Assembly: GCA_964486935.1 (NCBI GenBank)
Contig: CAZAPG010000036.1
Coordinates: forward strand, 6,227 to 70,226
Length of the DNA stretch: 64,000 nucleotides
Direction of reading: 5' to 3'
From: CAZAPG01 sp964486935
GTDB lineage: Bacteria > Chloroflexota > Anaerolineae > 4572-78 > J111
Under the pieces are notes generated by a model. It was not told where the DNA came from, did no database searches, and saw only the letters and a list, made by a program, of their open reading frames with translations. A program made the position numbers and the translations under genes. This document shows, piece by piece, positions 27,596 through 37,100 of the stretch (position 1 is its first letter; the number at the start of each line of letters is the position of its first letter).

Positions 27596-30500
27596 ATGCT
27601 TTCAATCCCTCTTTTACAACTTACCCGTCGCAGCTTGATTATATGTTTGATACTGCTGACTACCGGCTTGAGCCTGCCCTCCGGCAACCAGCCAGCCGGT
27701 CAAAACGCCCCCATGCTCGGCTTTCACATTGCGCGGGGCGATGTTGAGCATATGCAGGCCGCCAGGGCTGCCGGAGCCGGCTTTGTGGTGGTAGTTTTCA
27801 ATTGGGACACCATCGAGCCGGACCCCAACAATATCTACTGGGAAGTGCCTGATGCCGCCCTGCGCGCCGCCGAGTATTACGGCCTGCAAGTCATTGCCCG
27901 GCTCGACCGCCCGCCGCAGTGGGCCTTTGACGGCGCCAACCCCTCGCCCTGGAATCTGCTGGCTTACGAAGCCTTTGTGCGCCGCGTGGCCAATCGCTAT
28001 GGCGACCGGCTGGCCGGCATTATTATTTGGAACGAACCCAACCTGAGCCTGGAGTGGGATGGCAGACCGCCCATCCCCGAAGGCTACGTACAAATGCTGC
28101 GGCCCGCCTACCGGGTCATCAAACACGAAGCGCCCAACCTGCCGGTGCTGGCCGCCGGCCTGGCTATGACCACCGAAAATAACGATACCGCCATGAGCGA
28201 CCTGGAGTTTTTGCAGGGCATCTACAATGCCGGCGGCGGCGAGTTTTTCGACGCGCTGGCCGCCCACCCTTACGGCTTTGGCCGCCCCCCCACCGAAACC
28301 CCGGCCCCCGACCGGCTCAACTTTCGGCGGCTGGAGCTTCAGCGGGAAATTATGGCGGCCAACGGCGACAGCCACAAACCCATCTGGATTACCGAAATGG
28401 GCTGGCGCACCAGCGCCCCCAACCCCAACGACGCCTGGCAGGTGGTGACGCCCCGGCAGCAAAGCGATTATGTGCGGCAAGCCCTTGAGTACGCCGCCCA
28501 AAATTACCCTTGGCTGGAGCGGCTGGCCCTATGGGAACTCAACGCCCAGGGCGATGATTACGGCTACTATCTGTGGCACGGCCAAAATGAAATCAGCCCG
28601 GCCTACCAAACGCTGGTTGAGGCCTTTGGCAACAGCCAGCCTGCCCCGCCCGCAACCCGCAACCCGCCATCCGCAACCGACTCTTTAACCATCCTCGCGC
28701 CCGATGTTATCATTCGCCTGGGCGATAGAGACACGCTGCACCCGCACTGGGTTCACTTGCATCGCGGCGGGCAAAACTTTAGCCCCAATTGGCAGGGCGA
28801 TTTCTTTTTAACCGCCGCTCAGGCCCGCCAAAATTACGACCTGCTGCTGGAAACCATGCAGGTAGACCAGCCCACCAACCGCCTGCAAATTAACGGCGTA
28901 GAGATAGGTCCGCTGCATCCCCGCACCCGCCCCGACCTCACCAGCACCTGGGTAACTCAGCGTTTCAGCCTGCCGCCGGAGGCGCTGCGCCCCGGCCATA
29001 ACGTCATTCAACTTGCGGTGGGGCAGCGCAACCCGGCCCGGCAATACAGCCTGTGGCGCTGGGAAAATTTTCAGTTCCGTCATATCCGGCTGCTGCCCCA
29101 GGCTGACCTGCCCCGGCCCATTATTGATGGCTGGCAGCCTTTGCCCGCCCCCGGCGGCTGGAGCGAGACTAACCGGCTGCGCCCCGGCCTGCAAAACGAT
29201 TTTTGGCTGACCGGCAACCGCGCCGGCCAAATCTGGCGGGGCCGGCAGGTCGGCAAAGACACCCCGGCTACGCTGCAAAACGAGTCGACCAACCGCCCAG
29301 ATTTGGTATTTACCGACGTGCTGCCCACCGCGCAGGGCTTGCTGGCCGCCACCCAACGCGGCCTGTTTTGGCGGGCCGAGGGCCGGCAAAGCTGGCAGGC
29401 GCTCTCCGGCCCCCCGGCTGATTACAGCTATGTCGTCGCGCAAAACGGCCCTCGCTTTTATGCGGGATTTGAGGCAGCAGGCTTGTGGACCGCCGTCCAC
29501 CCAACCGGGCCGTGGCAGCGTGTCGGCCTGAATGAGCTGACCGTTCTGGATGTGGCCTTTAACGATGCGGGACAAATTTATGCCGCCGCCAACAACGGTG
29601 TCTACACGCAAGCTGAAGCGAACGCAGCCTGGCAGCGACTGCCCAGCCTGCCGGGAGACGCGCCGGGCGAGTTGGGCAACCCGCTCAAACGGTTTGCGAC
29701 CCGCCTGTTTGTGGGCCAACAAGGTGAACTGGTAATCCGCAACCTGGACCAGTTGTGGCTCTATCGCCCTCACCCGAACGAAACCGAAAACTGGCAGTGG
29801 TTTGGGCCGGAGGCGCTACACAGCGCCAACAAAAATTACAGCGTGCTGAACTGCTGTGGGCCGGGGGCCATTGTTGGCACCAATTACGCCGGGGTGTGGC
29901 AGCTTTTGGCGGATAATGAATGGCAACGCCTGGACGACGGCACGTTTGACACAGCCGACGTAACCGGATTTTTGCAGGTTGGCAACAATCTTTACGCCGC
30001 CGGATTAGTGGCGCTGTTACAATCGCCCGATGGGGGGCAAAGCTGGCGTAAAGTTGAAGGTTTGCCCCCCACCATTAGCGACTTGCTGATTGACCCGGCA
30101 GCGCCGAGGCGCTGGCTGGCCGGCACCCCGGCGGGGATATACCGCAGCGAGGATGGCGGGCAAAGCTGGCAGCCGGTCAGCCCGCCGTGGACGGTGTGGG
30201 ATATGGCCTTTGGCCCGCAGGGACGGCTGTTTGTGGCCCGCACCGGCGGCCTGGCCTGGGCCGGCACCCTGAGCAGCGACCCGATTGTGTGGCAAGAAAC
30301 AAACGGTTTGAGCGAGGTGCTCTTTTTTAACGTTGACCCCCACCCCAGCGATGAACGGGCGCTGCTGGCCGGCACCTGGGGCAACGATTTAGGCGTTAGC
30401 TACGATGGCGGCCAAACAATAGCCTCGATTCACAATGGGCTGGAAACGTTAAGCGTGCTGGCTACGCTGTGGCATCCCGCGCCGGGCCAACTGACCATCG

Positions 30501-30919
30501 GCACCATCGAGGGGCTTTACCGTACCGATACCTTTGGCGAGGAATGGTTCAAACTGCCCGGCCCGTTAAAGCAACAAACCGTTTACAGCCTGCTGCAAAC
30601 CACCGACGGCGCAATTTGGGCCGGCGCTGCCGATGGGCTGTGGTTAAGCCGGGATTACGGCGCAAGTTGGGAGCCGGCAACGGGGATGCCGGCGGCAACG
30701 GTGCTGCGGCTGGGCCAGATAGCCCGGGGAAATGAGTTGTGGCTGTGGGCCGGCGCGGAAGAATACGGCCTGTGGTTAAGCCGCGATAACGGCGCAAGCT
30801 GGCAATTTGGCGGGCTGGCGGGGTTGAGCATCTACAATTTGCTGGTCGACCCGGCTGAACCAGGCCGCCTGATTGCGGCCACCAGCGCGGGGATATTTGC
30901 GGCAGATAGTCCATTTTAG
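27596..30919 (+). CDS. Secreted TIM-barrel glycoside-hydrolase-like / beta-propeller protein
   Basis: 1107 residues. A short N-terminal hydrophobic segment (LIICLILLTTGLSLPSG, about 14-30) suggests export. Residues 40-340 form a clan-A glycosidase-like barrel. The acid/base Glu147 is in IIIWNEPNLSLEW and the nucleophile Glu267 in PIWITEMGWR, similar to GH5/GH39-type proteins. A beta-sandwich region follows (about 365-500). From about 510 to the end are BNR/YCF48-like propeller blades with repeated DGGQSWRKV, DGGQSWQPV, DYGASWEPA and DNGASWQFG. It may bind or cut an extracellular polysaccharide; the substrate is unknown. It is related in its barrel to 34168-37254. The last 4 bp overlap the convergent Nudix gene. 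Confidence 0.85.
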   Translation: MLSIPLLQLTRRSLIICLILLTTGLSLPSGNQPAGQNAPMLGFHIARGDVEHMQAARAAGAGFVVVVFNWDTIEPDPNNIYWEVPDAALRAAEYYGLQVIARLDRPPQWAFDGANPSPWNLLAYEAFVRRVANRYGDRLAGIIIWNEPNLSLEWDGRPPIPEGYVQMLRPAYRVIKHEAPNLPVLAAGLAMTTENNDTAMSDLEFLQGIYNAGGGEFFDALAAHPYGFGRPPTETPAPDRLNFRRLELQREIMAANGDSHKPIWITEMGWRTSAPNPNDAWQVVTPRQQSDYVRQALEYAAQNYPWLERLALWELNAQGDDYGYYLWHGQNEISPAYQTLVEAFGNSQPAPPATRNPPSATDSLTILAPDVIIRLGDRDTLHPHWVHLHRGGQNFSPNWQGDFFLTAAQARQNYDLLLETMQVDQPTNRLQINGVEIGPLHPRTRPDLTSTWVTQRFSLPPEALRPGHNVIQLAVGQRNPARQYSLWRWENFQFRHIRLLPQADLPRPIIDGWQPLPAPGGWSETNRLRPGLQNDFWLTGNRAGQIWRGRQVGKDTPATLQNESTNRPDLVFTDVLPTAQGLLAATQRGLFWRAEGRQSWQALSGPPADYSYVVAQNGPRFYAGFEAAGLWTAVHPTGPWQRVGLNELTVLDVAFNDAGQIYAAANNGVYTQAEANAAWQRLPSLPGDAPGELGNPLKRFATRLFVGQQGELVIRNLDQLWLYRPHPNETENWQWFGPEALHSANKNYSVLNCCGPGAIVGTNYAGVWQLLADNEWQRLDDGTFDTADVTGFLQVGNNLYAAGLVALLQSPDGGQSWRKVEGLPPTISDLLIDPAAPRRWLAGTPAGIYRSEDGGQSWQPVSPPWTVWDMAFGPQGRLFVARTGGLAWAGTLSSDPIVWQETNGLSEVLFFNVDPHPSDERALLAGTWGNDLGVSYDGGQTIASIHNGLETLSVLATLWHPAPGQLTIGTIEGLYRTDTFGEEWFKLPGPLKQQTVYSLLQTTDGAIWAGAADGLWLSRDYGASWEPATGMPAATVLRLGQIARGNELWLWAGAEEYGLWLSRDNGASWQFGGLAGLSIYNLLVDPAEPGRLIAATSAGIFAADSPF

Positions 30920-31431
30920 CCGGCGGCAACTCTTTTCTGCAACATCCGAATGGCATTCATAGACCAGGCAAAGGCAATTTCACCCGGCAGGGCCTCCAGT
31001 GGAAACCAGGCCAACTGTTTAACGTCACTATCGGGCCGGGCTTCTCCGCCGCTGACGGTGGCGGTGTAGCACACGTTGAGCGTGGACTCGCCGGTGGTGT
31101 CGTAGGTGTCCATAAATATACCCAGCAGCCCGGTCAGTTCAATTTGCAGCCCGGTTTCCTCTGCCAGTTCGCGGCGAGCGCCGGCTTCGGGCGACTCGCC
31201 GGCTTCTAAAAAGCCGCCGGGAATATCCCAATAATCCTTAAACGGCTCCACAGCCCGCTGCACCAGCAGCAATTCGTTTTGTTCATTCAAGACCAGCGCG
31301 CTGGCGCAAGGTTTTGGATTTTGGTAAAAAATAAAGCCGCAGCCTGCGCTTGAGCAGACCAGCCGTTCGTGGCCGTCAACCCGCCGTTCTTCCAGCGGGT
31401 GGCCACATTTGGGGCAAAATGAGTATTTCAT
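30916..31431 (-). CDS. Nudix hydrolase with N-terminal zinc ribbon
   Basis: 171 residues. The N-terminal ribbon has FCPKCGHPL and a second Cys pair in LVCSSAGCGF. The Nudix box GGFLEAGESPEAGARRELAEETG fits GX5EX7REUXEEXGU except for normal variation. The ribbon-plus-Nudix order resembles NudC-like NAD pyrophosphatases, but the protein lacks the extra N-terminal domain and the SQPWPFPxS motif of NudC. The substrate is therefore open; ADP-ribose or NADH-type nucleotides are likely. Its stop overlaps the end of the convergent propeller gene. Confidence 0.92.
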   Translation of the reverse strand: MKYSFCPKCGHPLEERRVDGHERLVCSSAGCGFIFYQNPKPCASALVLNEQNELLLVQRAVEPFKDYWDIPGGFLEAGESPEAGARRELAEETGLQIELTGLLGIFMDTYDTTGESTLNVCYTATVSGGEARPDSDVKQLAWFPLEALPGEIAFAWSMNAIRMLQKRVAAG

Positions 31432-31478
31432 GAAAAGTCCCTTAAAATAATTTGGTTGGGCTTAACGATAACCGAAAA

Positions 31479-32357
31479 TCACGAAGGTTGCCGGCCTAAA
31501 AAATCACCGGCGGCCAGCACGGCGCCGCCGGCAATCAGCAGGCAGGCCAGGGCAAGCATCCAACTGGCCTCGGCCAGACCAAAGGCAATCAGCAGGACGG
31601 TAGACAACAGCGGCGCGGCGTAAGAAAAAGCGCCCAAAACTTTGATGTTGCCGCGCTTGACGCCATAATCCCAGGTAAAAAAGGCCGCGCCGATTGGCCC
31701 CAAACCCAGGCACAATACGGCCAGCCATTGCCAGCTTTGGGGCCACACGGTTTGCTCAAACAGCAAGTGGCACAGAAATGCCAGCACAGCCGTAACGCCG
31801 CAAAAGCCGCCCACGGCATCGGTTGGCACGGAGCCAAAGCGTCGAGACAGCACCGAATAGGCCGACCAGGTGAGGGCGCACATGACCGCCGCCAGATAGC
31901 CCAAACTGTACTGCGCCTCAAAACTGAGCGTTTGACCTTTTGTAACCAGCAGGCCGGCGCCTACAAAGCCGGTCAGCCCGCCCGCCAGATGAAACCAGCG
32001 TAACTTTTCGCCGGGCAACAGGGCAGAGAGCAACACAATTAGCAGCGGCCACAGGTAGGCAATTAAACTGGCCTCTACTGCCGGAGCGTTGCCAAGGGCA
32101 ATGAAGTAAAAAAAGTGATAGCCAAACAAGCCCCACACGCCAATAATCCAAACTGGCCGGGGCAGTTTGAGATGATTCCAGACGCTGCCCCCTTTTTGCC
32201 ACCACAAAGCCAGCCCAATCAAAAAGGCCAGCCCAAACGACATCGCCGTGAGCTGGAAGGGCGGCAATGAGCCGCTCAATTTGGTAAACAGGGCCAGGGT
32301 AGCCCACATCAAAACAGCGGTTGCGCCTACCAATGTTGCTTTTAGTTGACCTGTCAT
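31479..32357 (-). CDS. EamA/DMT superfamily transporter
   Basis: About 292 residues with ten hydrophobic segments arranged as two EamA halves. The first begins LVGATAVLMWATLALFTKLSG and contains ALGNAPAVEASLIAYLWPLL. The second has YLAAVMCALTWSAYSVLSRRFG. Such proteins export amino acids or other metabolites; the substrate cannot be read. ATG 32357 follows GAGAGGCG; a TTG 15 bases upstream is also in frame. It starts 43 bases after the DsbB-like gene and is probably co-transcribed with it. Confidence 0.92.
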   Translation of the reverse strand: MTGQLKATLVGATAVLMWATLALFTKLSGSLPPFQLTAMSFGLAFLIGLALWWQKGGSVWNHLKLPRPVWIIGVWGLFGYHFFYFIALGNAPAVEASLIAYLWPLLIVLLSALLPGEKLRWFHLAGGLTGFVGAGLLVTKGQTLSFEAQYSLGYLAAVMCALTWSAYSVLSRRFGSVPTDAVGGFCGVTAVLAFLCHLLFEQTVWPQSWQWLAVLCLGLGPIGAAFFTWDYGVKRGNIKVLGAFSYAAPLLSTVLLIAFGLAEASWMLALACLLIAGGAVLAAGDFLGRQPS

Positions 32358-32400
32358 TACAGCGCCTCTCAAAGTAGCCAGATTGACAACGCAGGCGGCC

Positions 32401-32841
32401 TTATTGACTCTCTTCTGCCTGCGTGTAGCTCCATTTGATAGCGGCCATAATCGCTGTAATCAACACAAAAGCGGTCAGGGCCATCAACGGGATGGTGATA
32501 AAGCCCAAATAGTTGACATAGCGCAAATTGCAGGGGATGCCGGCAGAACAGGCCGCCGGGTGGGCAAACACCCCTTGCTGAACCAGGTAATGATAGGTTG
32601 AAAACCCCAGGCCGATAATTGACAGGGGCAGCACATAATTGGGCAGGTATTCATCCTGGCTGATGATACCTACCAAAATTATCAGGGTTAAGGGATACAT
32701 CAAAATACGTTGGTACCAGCACAGGGTGCAGGGCACAAAACCGGCCACCTCGCTGTAATACAGGCTGCCCAGCATGGCGGTTAACGCCACCACCAGGGCC
32801 AGATAAGCGCCATAGCGCTGCAAAAATGGGGTTAGCTTCAT
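32401..32841 (-). CDS. DsbB/BdbC-type disulfide bond formation protein
   Basis: 146 residues with four membrane segments. The first redox pair Cys38/Cys41 lies in FVPCTLCWYQRI just before helix 2. The second pair Cys98/Cys104 is in the loop AACSAGIPCNLRYVNYLGF before helix 4. These match BdbC/DsbB, which pass electrons from a DsbA-like thiol oxidase to quinones. No DsbA partner lies nearby. It is divergent from the Hsp20 genes. Confidence 0.92.
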   Translation of the reverse strand: MKLTPFLQRYGAYLALVVALTAMLGSLYYSEVAGFVPCTLCWYQRILMYPLTLIILVGIISQDEYLPNYVLPLSIIGLGFSTYHYLVQQGVFAHPAACSAGIPCNLRYVNYLGFITIPLMALTAFVLITAIMAAIKWSYTQAEESQ

Positions 32842-32919
32842 TGGGTAACATTACCTCGTTTCAAAAATATAGTTGAAATATTTTAACCCTAACCGCCAAC
32901 TCAACAAAATTAAAAGTAA

Positions 32920-32975
32920 TTCTAATACTCCTCTAGCATTCCTCTAGCACAACTCTAACAGAGAGAAACTACAAT
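32920..32975 (+). promoter_or_regulatory. Four 11-bp direct repeats plus -10 box before hsp20
   Basis: Units TTCTAATACTC, CTCTAGCATTC, CTCTAGCACAA and CTCTAACAGAG follow one another exactly (32920-32963). TACAAT (32970-32975) is the likely -10. The repeats cover the expected -35 position, so an activator may replace the -35 contact. The 11-bp period is that of OmpR/PhoB-family binding sites. No CIRCE element (TTAGCACTC-N9-GAGTGCTAA) is present. Confidence 0.6.
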
Positions 32976-33049
32976 TGAGGGTGTCAGCAGTAAACTGCTA
33001 CTAAAAAATAAAATCTTTTACCAGAGACACAATAAAGGAGGTCCTCACA

Positions 33050-33502
33050 ATGTTTAGACGATCTTTTGCACCCTATAACTATACCTCGCCCTGGCGAGAG
33101 ATGGAGCGATTACAGCGAGAAGTCAACCGCCTGTTTTCCGATAGTTTTTCGCTGGCCGGCGGCCGCACCGCGCCGGGCTACCCGGCTATGAATGTCTGGA
33201 GCAACCCGGATGGGCTTGTTCTGACCGCCGAACTGCCGGGCGTCAACCCCGAAGATATTGACATCTCCGTTGTCAACGAAACGCTGACCATTACCGGCAA
33301 CCGCCAGCCGCTCGAATTAAAAGAGGGCGAAAGATATCATCGCCGCGAACGGCGCTACGGCAAGTTTAGCCGCGCTTTTCAACTTCCCTTTAGGGTTGAA
33401 GCCAACAAGGTAGAGGCCGTTTTTGAAAAAGGCGTGCTGCATCTCTCGCTGCCCCGCGCCGAAGCGGACAAACCCAAGAAAATTTCGGTGAAAGCAGCTT
33501 AA
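33050..33502 (+). CDS. Small heat shock protein (Hsp20/alpha-crystallin)
   Basis: 150 residues. The N-terminal arm contains WREMERLQREVNRLFSDSF, followed by the alpha-crystallin domain: PAMNVWSNPDGLVLTAELPG, then ITGNRQPLELKEGERYHRRE and GVLHLSLPRAE. The tail KPKKISVKAA contains an I-x-V anchor. It is an ATP-independent holdase forming oligomers. AAAGGAGGTCC just before the ATG is a very strong ribosome site. A second Hsp20 gene follows 36 bases on. Confidence 0.96.
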   Translation: MFRRSFAPYNYTSPWREMERLQREVNRLFSDSFSLAGGRTAPGYPAMNVWSNPDGLVLTAELPGVNPEDIDISVVNETLTITGNRQPLELKEGERYHRRERRYGKFSRAFQLPFRVEANKVEAVFEKGVLHLSLPRAEADKPKKISVKAA

Positions 33503-33538
33503 CCCCCGTAAACCATTAATTCAAGGAGGTATTATCCA

Positions 33539-33961
33539 ATGGCGACGAAAGAAAAAGATCTGCAAGTGCAGGAAGCAGAAAAGCAAGAAGCAGTTGTGGC
33601 CGAAGGCGTTGAGCGCACCCGGGACCGCAAAGTGTTCATTCCCTCAGCCGATATTTACGAAACCGACGACGCCCTGGTTTTGGTGGCCGATATGCCCGGC
33701 GTTGATGAGAATTCTGTAGAGATTACGCTAGAAAAAAATGTGCTGACCATTAACGGCTACGTTAATTTTGTTCAGCCCGATAACTTCAGCCTGGCCTACG
33801 CCGAGTATGAGGTAGGCGATTACGAACGCAGTTTCACCCTGTCCAACACCATCGACTTCAATAAAATTGAGGCAAGCCTGAAAAACGGCGTGTTGCATGT
33901 CACCCTACCTAAAGCCGGCCCGGCCAAAACCAAAAAGATTTCGGTGAAAGCGGCCAAATAG
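33539..33961 (+). CDS. Small heat shock protein (Hsp20), second copy
   Basis: 140 residues. A charged N-terminal arm (KEKDLQVQEAEKQEAVVAEG) unlike that of its neighbour is followed by ADIYETDDALVLVADMPGV, ITLEKNVLTINGYV, SFTLSNTIDFNKIEASLKNG and VLHVTLPKA. The C-terminal KKISVKAAK shares the I-x-V anchor with the first copy. The differing arms suggest distinct oligomers or substrates. AAGGAGG precedes the ATG. A strong terminator follows. Confidence 0.95.
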   Translation: MATKEKDLQVQEAEKQEAVVAEGVERTRDRKVFIPSADIYETDDALVLVADMPGVDENSVEITLEKNVLTINGYVNFVQPDNFSLAYAEYEVGDYERSFTLSNTIDFNKIEASLKNGVLHVTLPKAGPAKTKKISVKAAK

Positions 33962-34025
33962 GGGCAAATTGTGGGCCAGTTTTACCAGGTCTAACCTGGC
34001 GGCCATCAAACAAAATAGAGCAAGC

Positions 34026-34064
34026 AAAAGGGGCAAACAGACTTTCTGTGCGGCCCCTTTTTTT
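34026..34064 (+). terminator. Rho-independent terminator after the hsp20 pair
   Basis: AAAAGGGGC (34027-34035) pairs with GCCCCTTTT (34053-34061), with an inner CAGA/TCTG pairing, followed by a run of Ts. Confidence 0.85.
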
Positions 34065-34118
34065 ATGGGCTGGCCAACAATGGTATACTAACGTTGTATC
34101 TTCTCAAAAAGCAGTGAA

Positions 34119-34149
34119 GACCTCAAAGGTTTTAGAAACCTTTGAGGTC
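34119..34149. repeat. Perfect 14-bp stem palindrome
   Basis: GACCTCAAAGGTTT, loop TAG and AAACCTTTGAGGTC form a perfect hairpin 19 bases before the chosen start of the next gene. There is no T-run, so it is more likely a dispersed palindromic repeat or a structure acting on translation than a terminator. Confidence 0.75.
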
Positions 34150-34167
34150 TGGAGTAGCTGCCTGAAA

Positions 34168-37100
34168 ATGACTCACCATTCCCATTACCGGCTAATTTTC
34201 TTTGGCATCACATTTGCGCTGGCCCTGATCGCGCTCGGCTATTTTGCCGGGCAATCAGGGCAAAGCGACTCGCCATCCCCGGCCAACTTTCTGGCCGCCG
34301 ATAAAGGCTACGGCCTCACTATCGACCTGACCCAATACGATGACGAAACCCTGGCCCACACGCTGGCCGATTTGCGACAAAATGGCCTGCTCTGGTTGCG
34401 GCAACCCTTCCTCTGGAGCCAGATTGAACCCGCCCCCGGCCAATTCAATTGGGACCCATTAGACCGCATTCTGGCCGCCGTTGAACGCAACAATGTAGCT
34501 GCCGCCGGGCAACCCTTCAAATTGATAGCCGTGCTGCACACCAGCCCCCGGTGGGCCAGGCCCCTTCACACCCCGGCCACCACCCCCCCCACCCAGGCCG
34601 GCGATTTTGGCCGCTTTGCCCGCGCCTTTGCCCGCCGTTACGCCCAACAGATTGATTACTACCAAATCTGGCACGAGCCAAATCTCAGCGCCAACTGGGG
34701 TCAGGCCCATGTTGACGCCCCGGCCTACGCCCATCTGCTCCGCGAAGCCGCTCTCAACATTCGCCAGGCCGATGCCAGCGCCCTCATTCTCAGCGCCGCC
34801 CTGGCCCCCACGCTGGAAAACGGCCCCCTCAACCTTAATGAGCTGGACTATCTTGACCGGTTATACCAGGCCAAAGCCAATCGCTGGTTTGATATTGTGG
34901 CCGGGCAGCCCTACGGCTTTGATTTTGACCCATCCGCGCCGCCCACCCCCAATACGCTCAACTTTCGACGGCTGGAGCTGATGCGTCACGTCATGCTCAA
35001 TAATGGCGATGCGGACACGCCCATTTGGGCCACCGCCTTTGGCTGGAACGCCCTGCCCGCCAACTGGAGCGGTCGCCCTTCGCCCTGGCGCGACGACCAG
35101 ACCCGCACCGACCCGCCCGAAGCGCAGGCGCAGCGCACCGCTGCCGGGCTGGCCTTTGCCCGGCAAAACTGGCCCTGGTTGGGGCCGGCCCTCGCCATCC
35201 GGTGGGATAGCGCCGGCCTGTCCAAAGATGACCCGGCGGCCGGCTTTGCCTTATCAGAGACCCCCTTGCTGGGCGCGTTTCGCAGCGCCGCCGCCGGCCC
35301 CATCGCTGCCGCAGGTCGCTACCCGGCCAACCACCCCAGCGGGCGCTACAGCCCCGGCTGGCGTACCGCCCTGACCCTGGCCGACATCCCCCGCCACGAG
35401 CCGCGCACCCTGACCATCACTTTTGCAGGAACCCGGCTGGATTTAATGCTCAATCGCGGTCCCTATCGCGGCTATTTGTGGGTTACAGTTGACGACCAGC
35501 CGGCCAATGCCTTGCCGCAAAACAGCCAGGGCCGCAGCTATGTTGTTCTCTACGACCCGCTGCGCCAGAGCGCTTCGGTAACGCTGGCCCAAAATTTAGC
35601 GCCCGGCCCGCATCAGGCGGTGATTGAAGCCGAAGGCGGCTGGGGCCAGTGGGCCATCGCGGGCTGGATTGTCTCAAACAGCCCCAGCAACCAAACGGCT
35701 CAGGCCGGGCTGCTGCTGGCCGGCGCTATTGCCGGGTTGAGCGGTTTGGAGTTGGGCCGGCAAGTGTGGCCTCAACTTACCGGCGCAACCCGGCGAGTTG
35801 TACCGCTTTTATACCGGCGCAAACTTTCAGCCGGTCGCTTCGCTCTGCCCGGCGAAACGGCGCAGGTTGTCGCCACCTTTACCCTGGCCATCGCCTTTTA
35901 TCTGGCCCCGGATGGGTTGGCAATGGGGCTGCTTTTGCCGCTCGCTATAGCCATTCTGTGCCGGCCCGACCTTGGCCTGGCCTTGATTGCCTTTAGCCTG
36001 TCCTTTTTCCAGGCCCCCAAACAACTGCCCATTGGCCCCTTTTTGCTCACCGAAACAACCTTGCTGCTCACCGCCGCCGGCTTCGGCTTGAAAGGACTCG
36101 CCCATCGCCAATTTCTAATTTCTAATCGCCAATCTTTAATCGCCAATGCAAAATCATCAGATTGGGCGGCGCTGGCCTTGCTTGTGTCAGGTTATATCTC
36201 AACTCTGGCTGCGCCCAACTTTGGCGTCAGCATGTTCGAGTGGCGGATGGTGGTGCTGGGGCCGGTGGTTTATTATTTTCTGGTCCGGCTGGGCCGCGAT
36301 TATGGCCCGCCGGCAGCCGGGAACAAACCCACTCCGCCCCGGCGCTGGGCCTGGCGGCTGATTGACGTTTTTGTAGCCGGGGGCGTATTGCATGCAGCCA
36401 TTGCGCTGTATGGCTATTTTTGGGGAGACCAATTTGTGGCGGCTGAGGGCGCGCGGCGGGCGCTGAGTCCGGTTTATGCCTCGCCCAATAACCTGTCGCT
36501 CTTTTTGGGGCGGGTCTGGCCCATTCTGCTGGCTGTTATTCTGTCACCCCGGCCAGAAACGCCCCAAACAAATTTGCGGCGCGGGCTTTACGGCTGCGGG
36601 TTGGTAATTGTTGGCGCGGCGCTTTATTTGACCTTTTCCAAAGGGGCGCTGCTGGTGGGGCTACCGGCTGCGCTAATCGTCATGGCTCTTTTTTATCTTT
36701 GGCGTTTTCGGCGCGGCCAGTGGCGGAGAATGGTTGTTATCATGGCCGGCAGTTTGGGAGTCATTATATTGGCCCTGATTCCACTGGGCCAGACAGAGCG
36801 TTTTCGCAGCCTGTTTAGCTTTAGCCAGGGGAGCACCGGCTTTTTCCGGTTGAAATTGTGGCAGGCGTCGCTCAATATGTTAAGCGATTACTGGCCGCTG
36901 GGCGTGGGGCTGGATAACTTTCTTTACCAGTACCGCACCCGCTATATTTTGCCGGAAGCCTGGCAAGAACCCAACCTGAGCCATCCGCACAACATTATTT
37001 TGGATTACGGCGTCCGCCTGGGATTTGGCGGCGTGATTATTTTACTCTGGCAGCAGGGCGCGTTTTGGATGGCCGCCTGGCGGCTGTACCAAAAACTGCC

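Noticed and set aside
32920..32963. CIRCE/HrcA operator before hsp20
   Set aside because: The repeats are direct with an 11-bp step; the TTAGCACTC-N9-GAGTGCTAA inverted repeat is absent.
34048..34167. N-terminal extension of the ligase-like protein from 34048
   Set aside because: The stretch lies over the hsp20 terminator and the 14-bp palindrome and lacks a ribosome site; MTHHSHYR at 34168 begins directly before a signal anchor.
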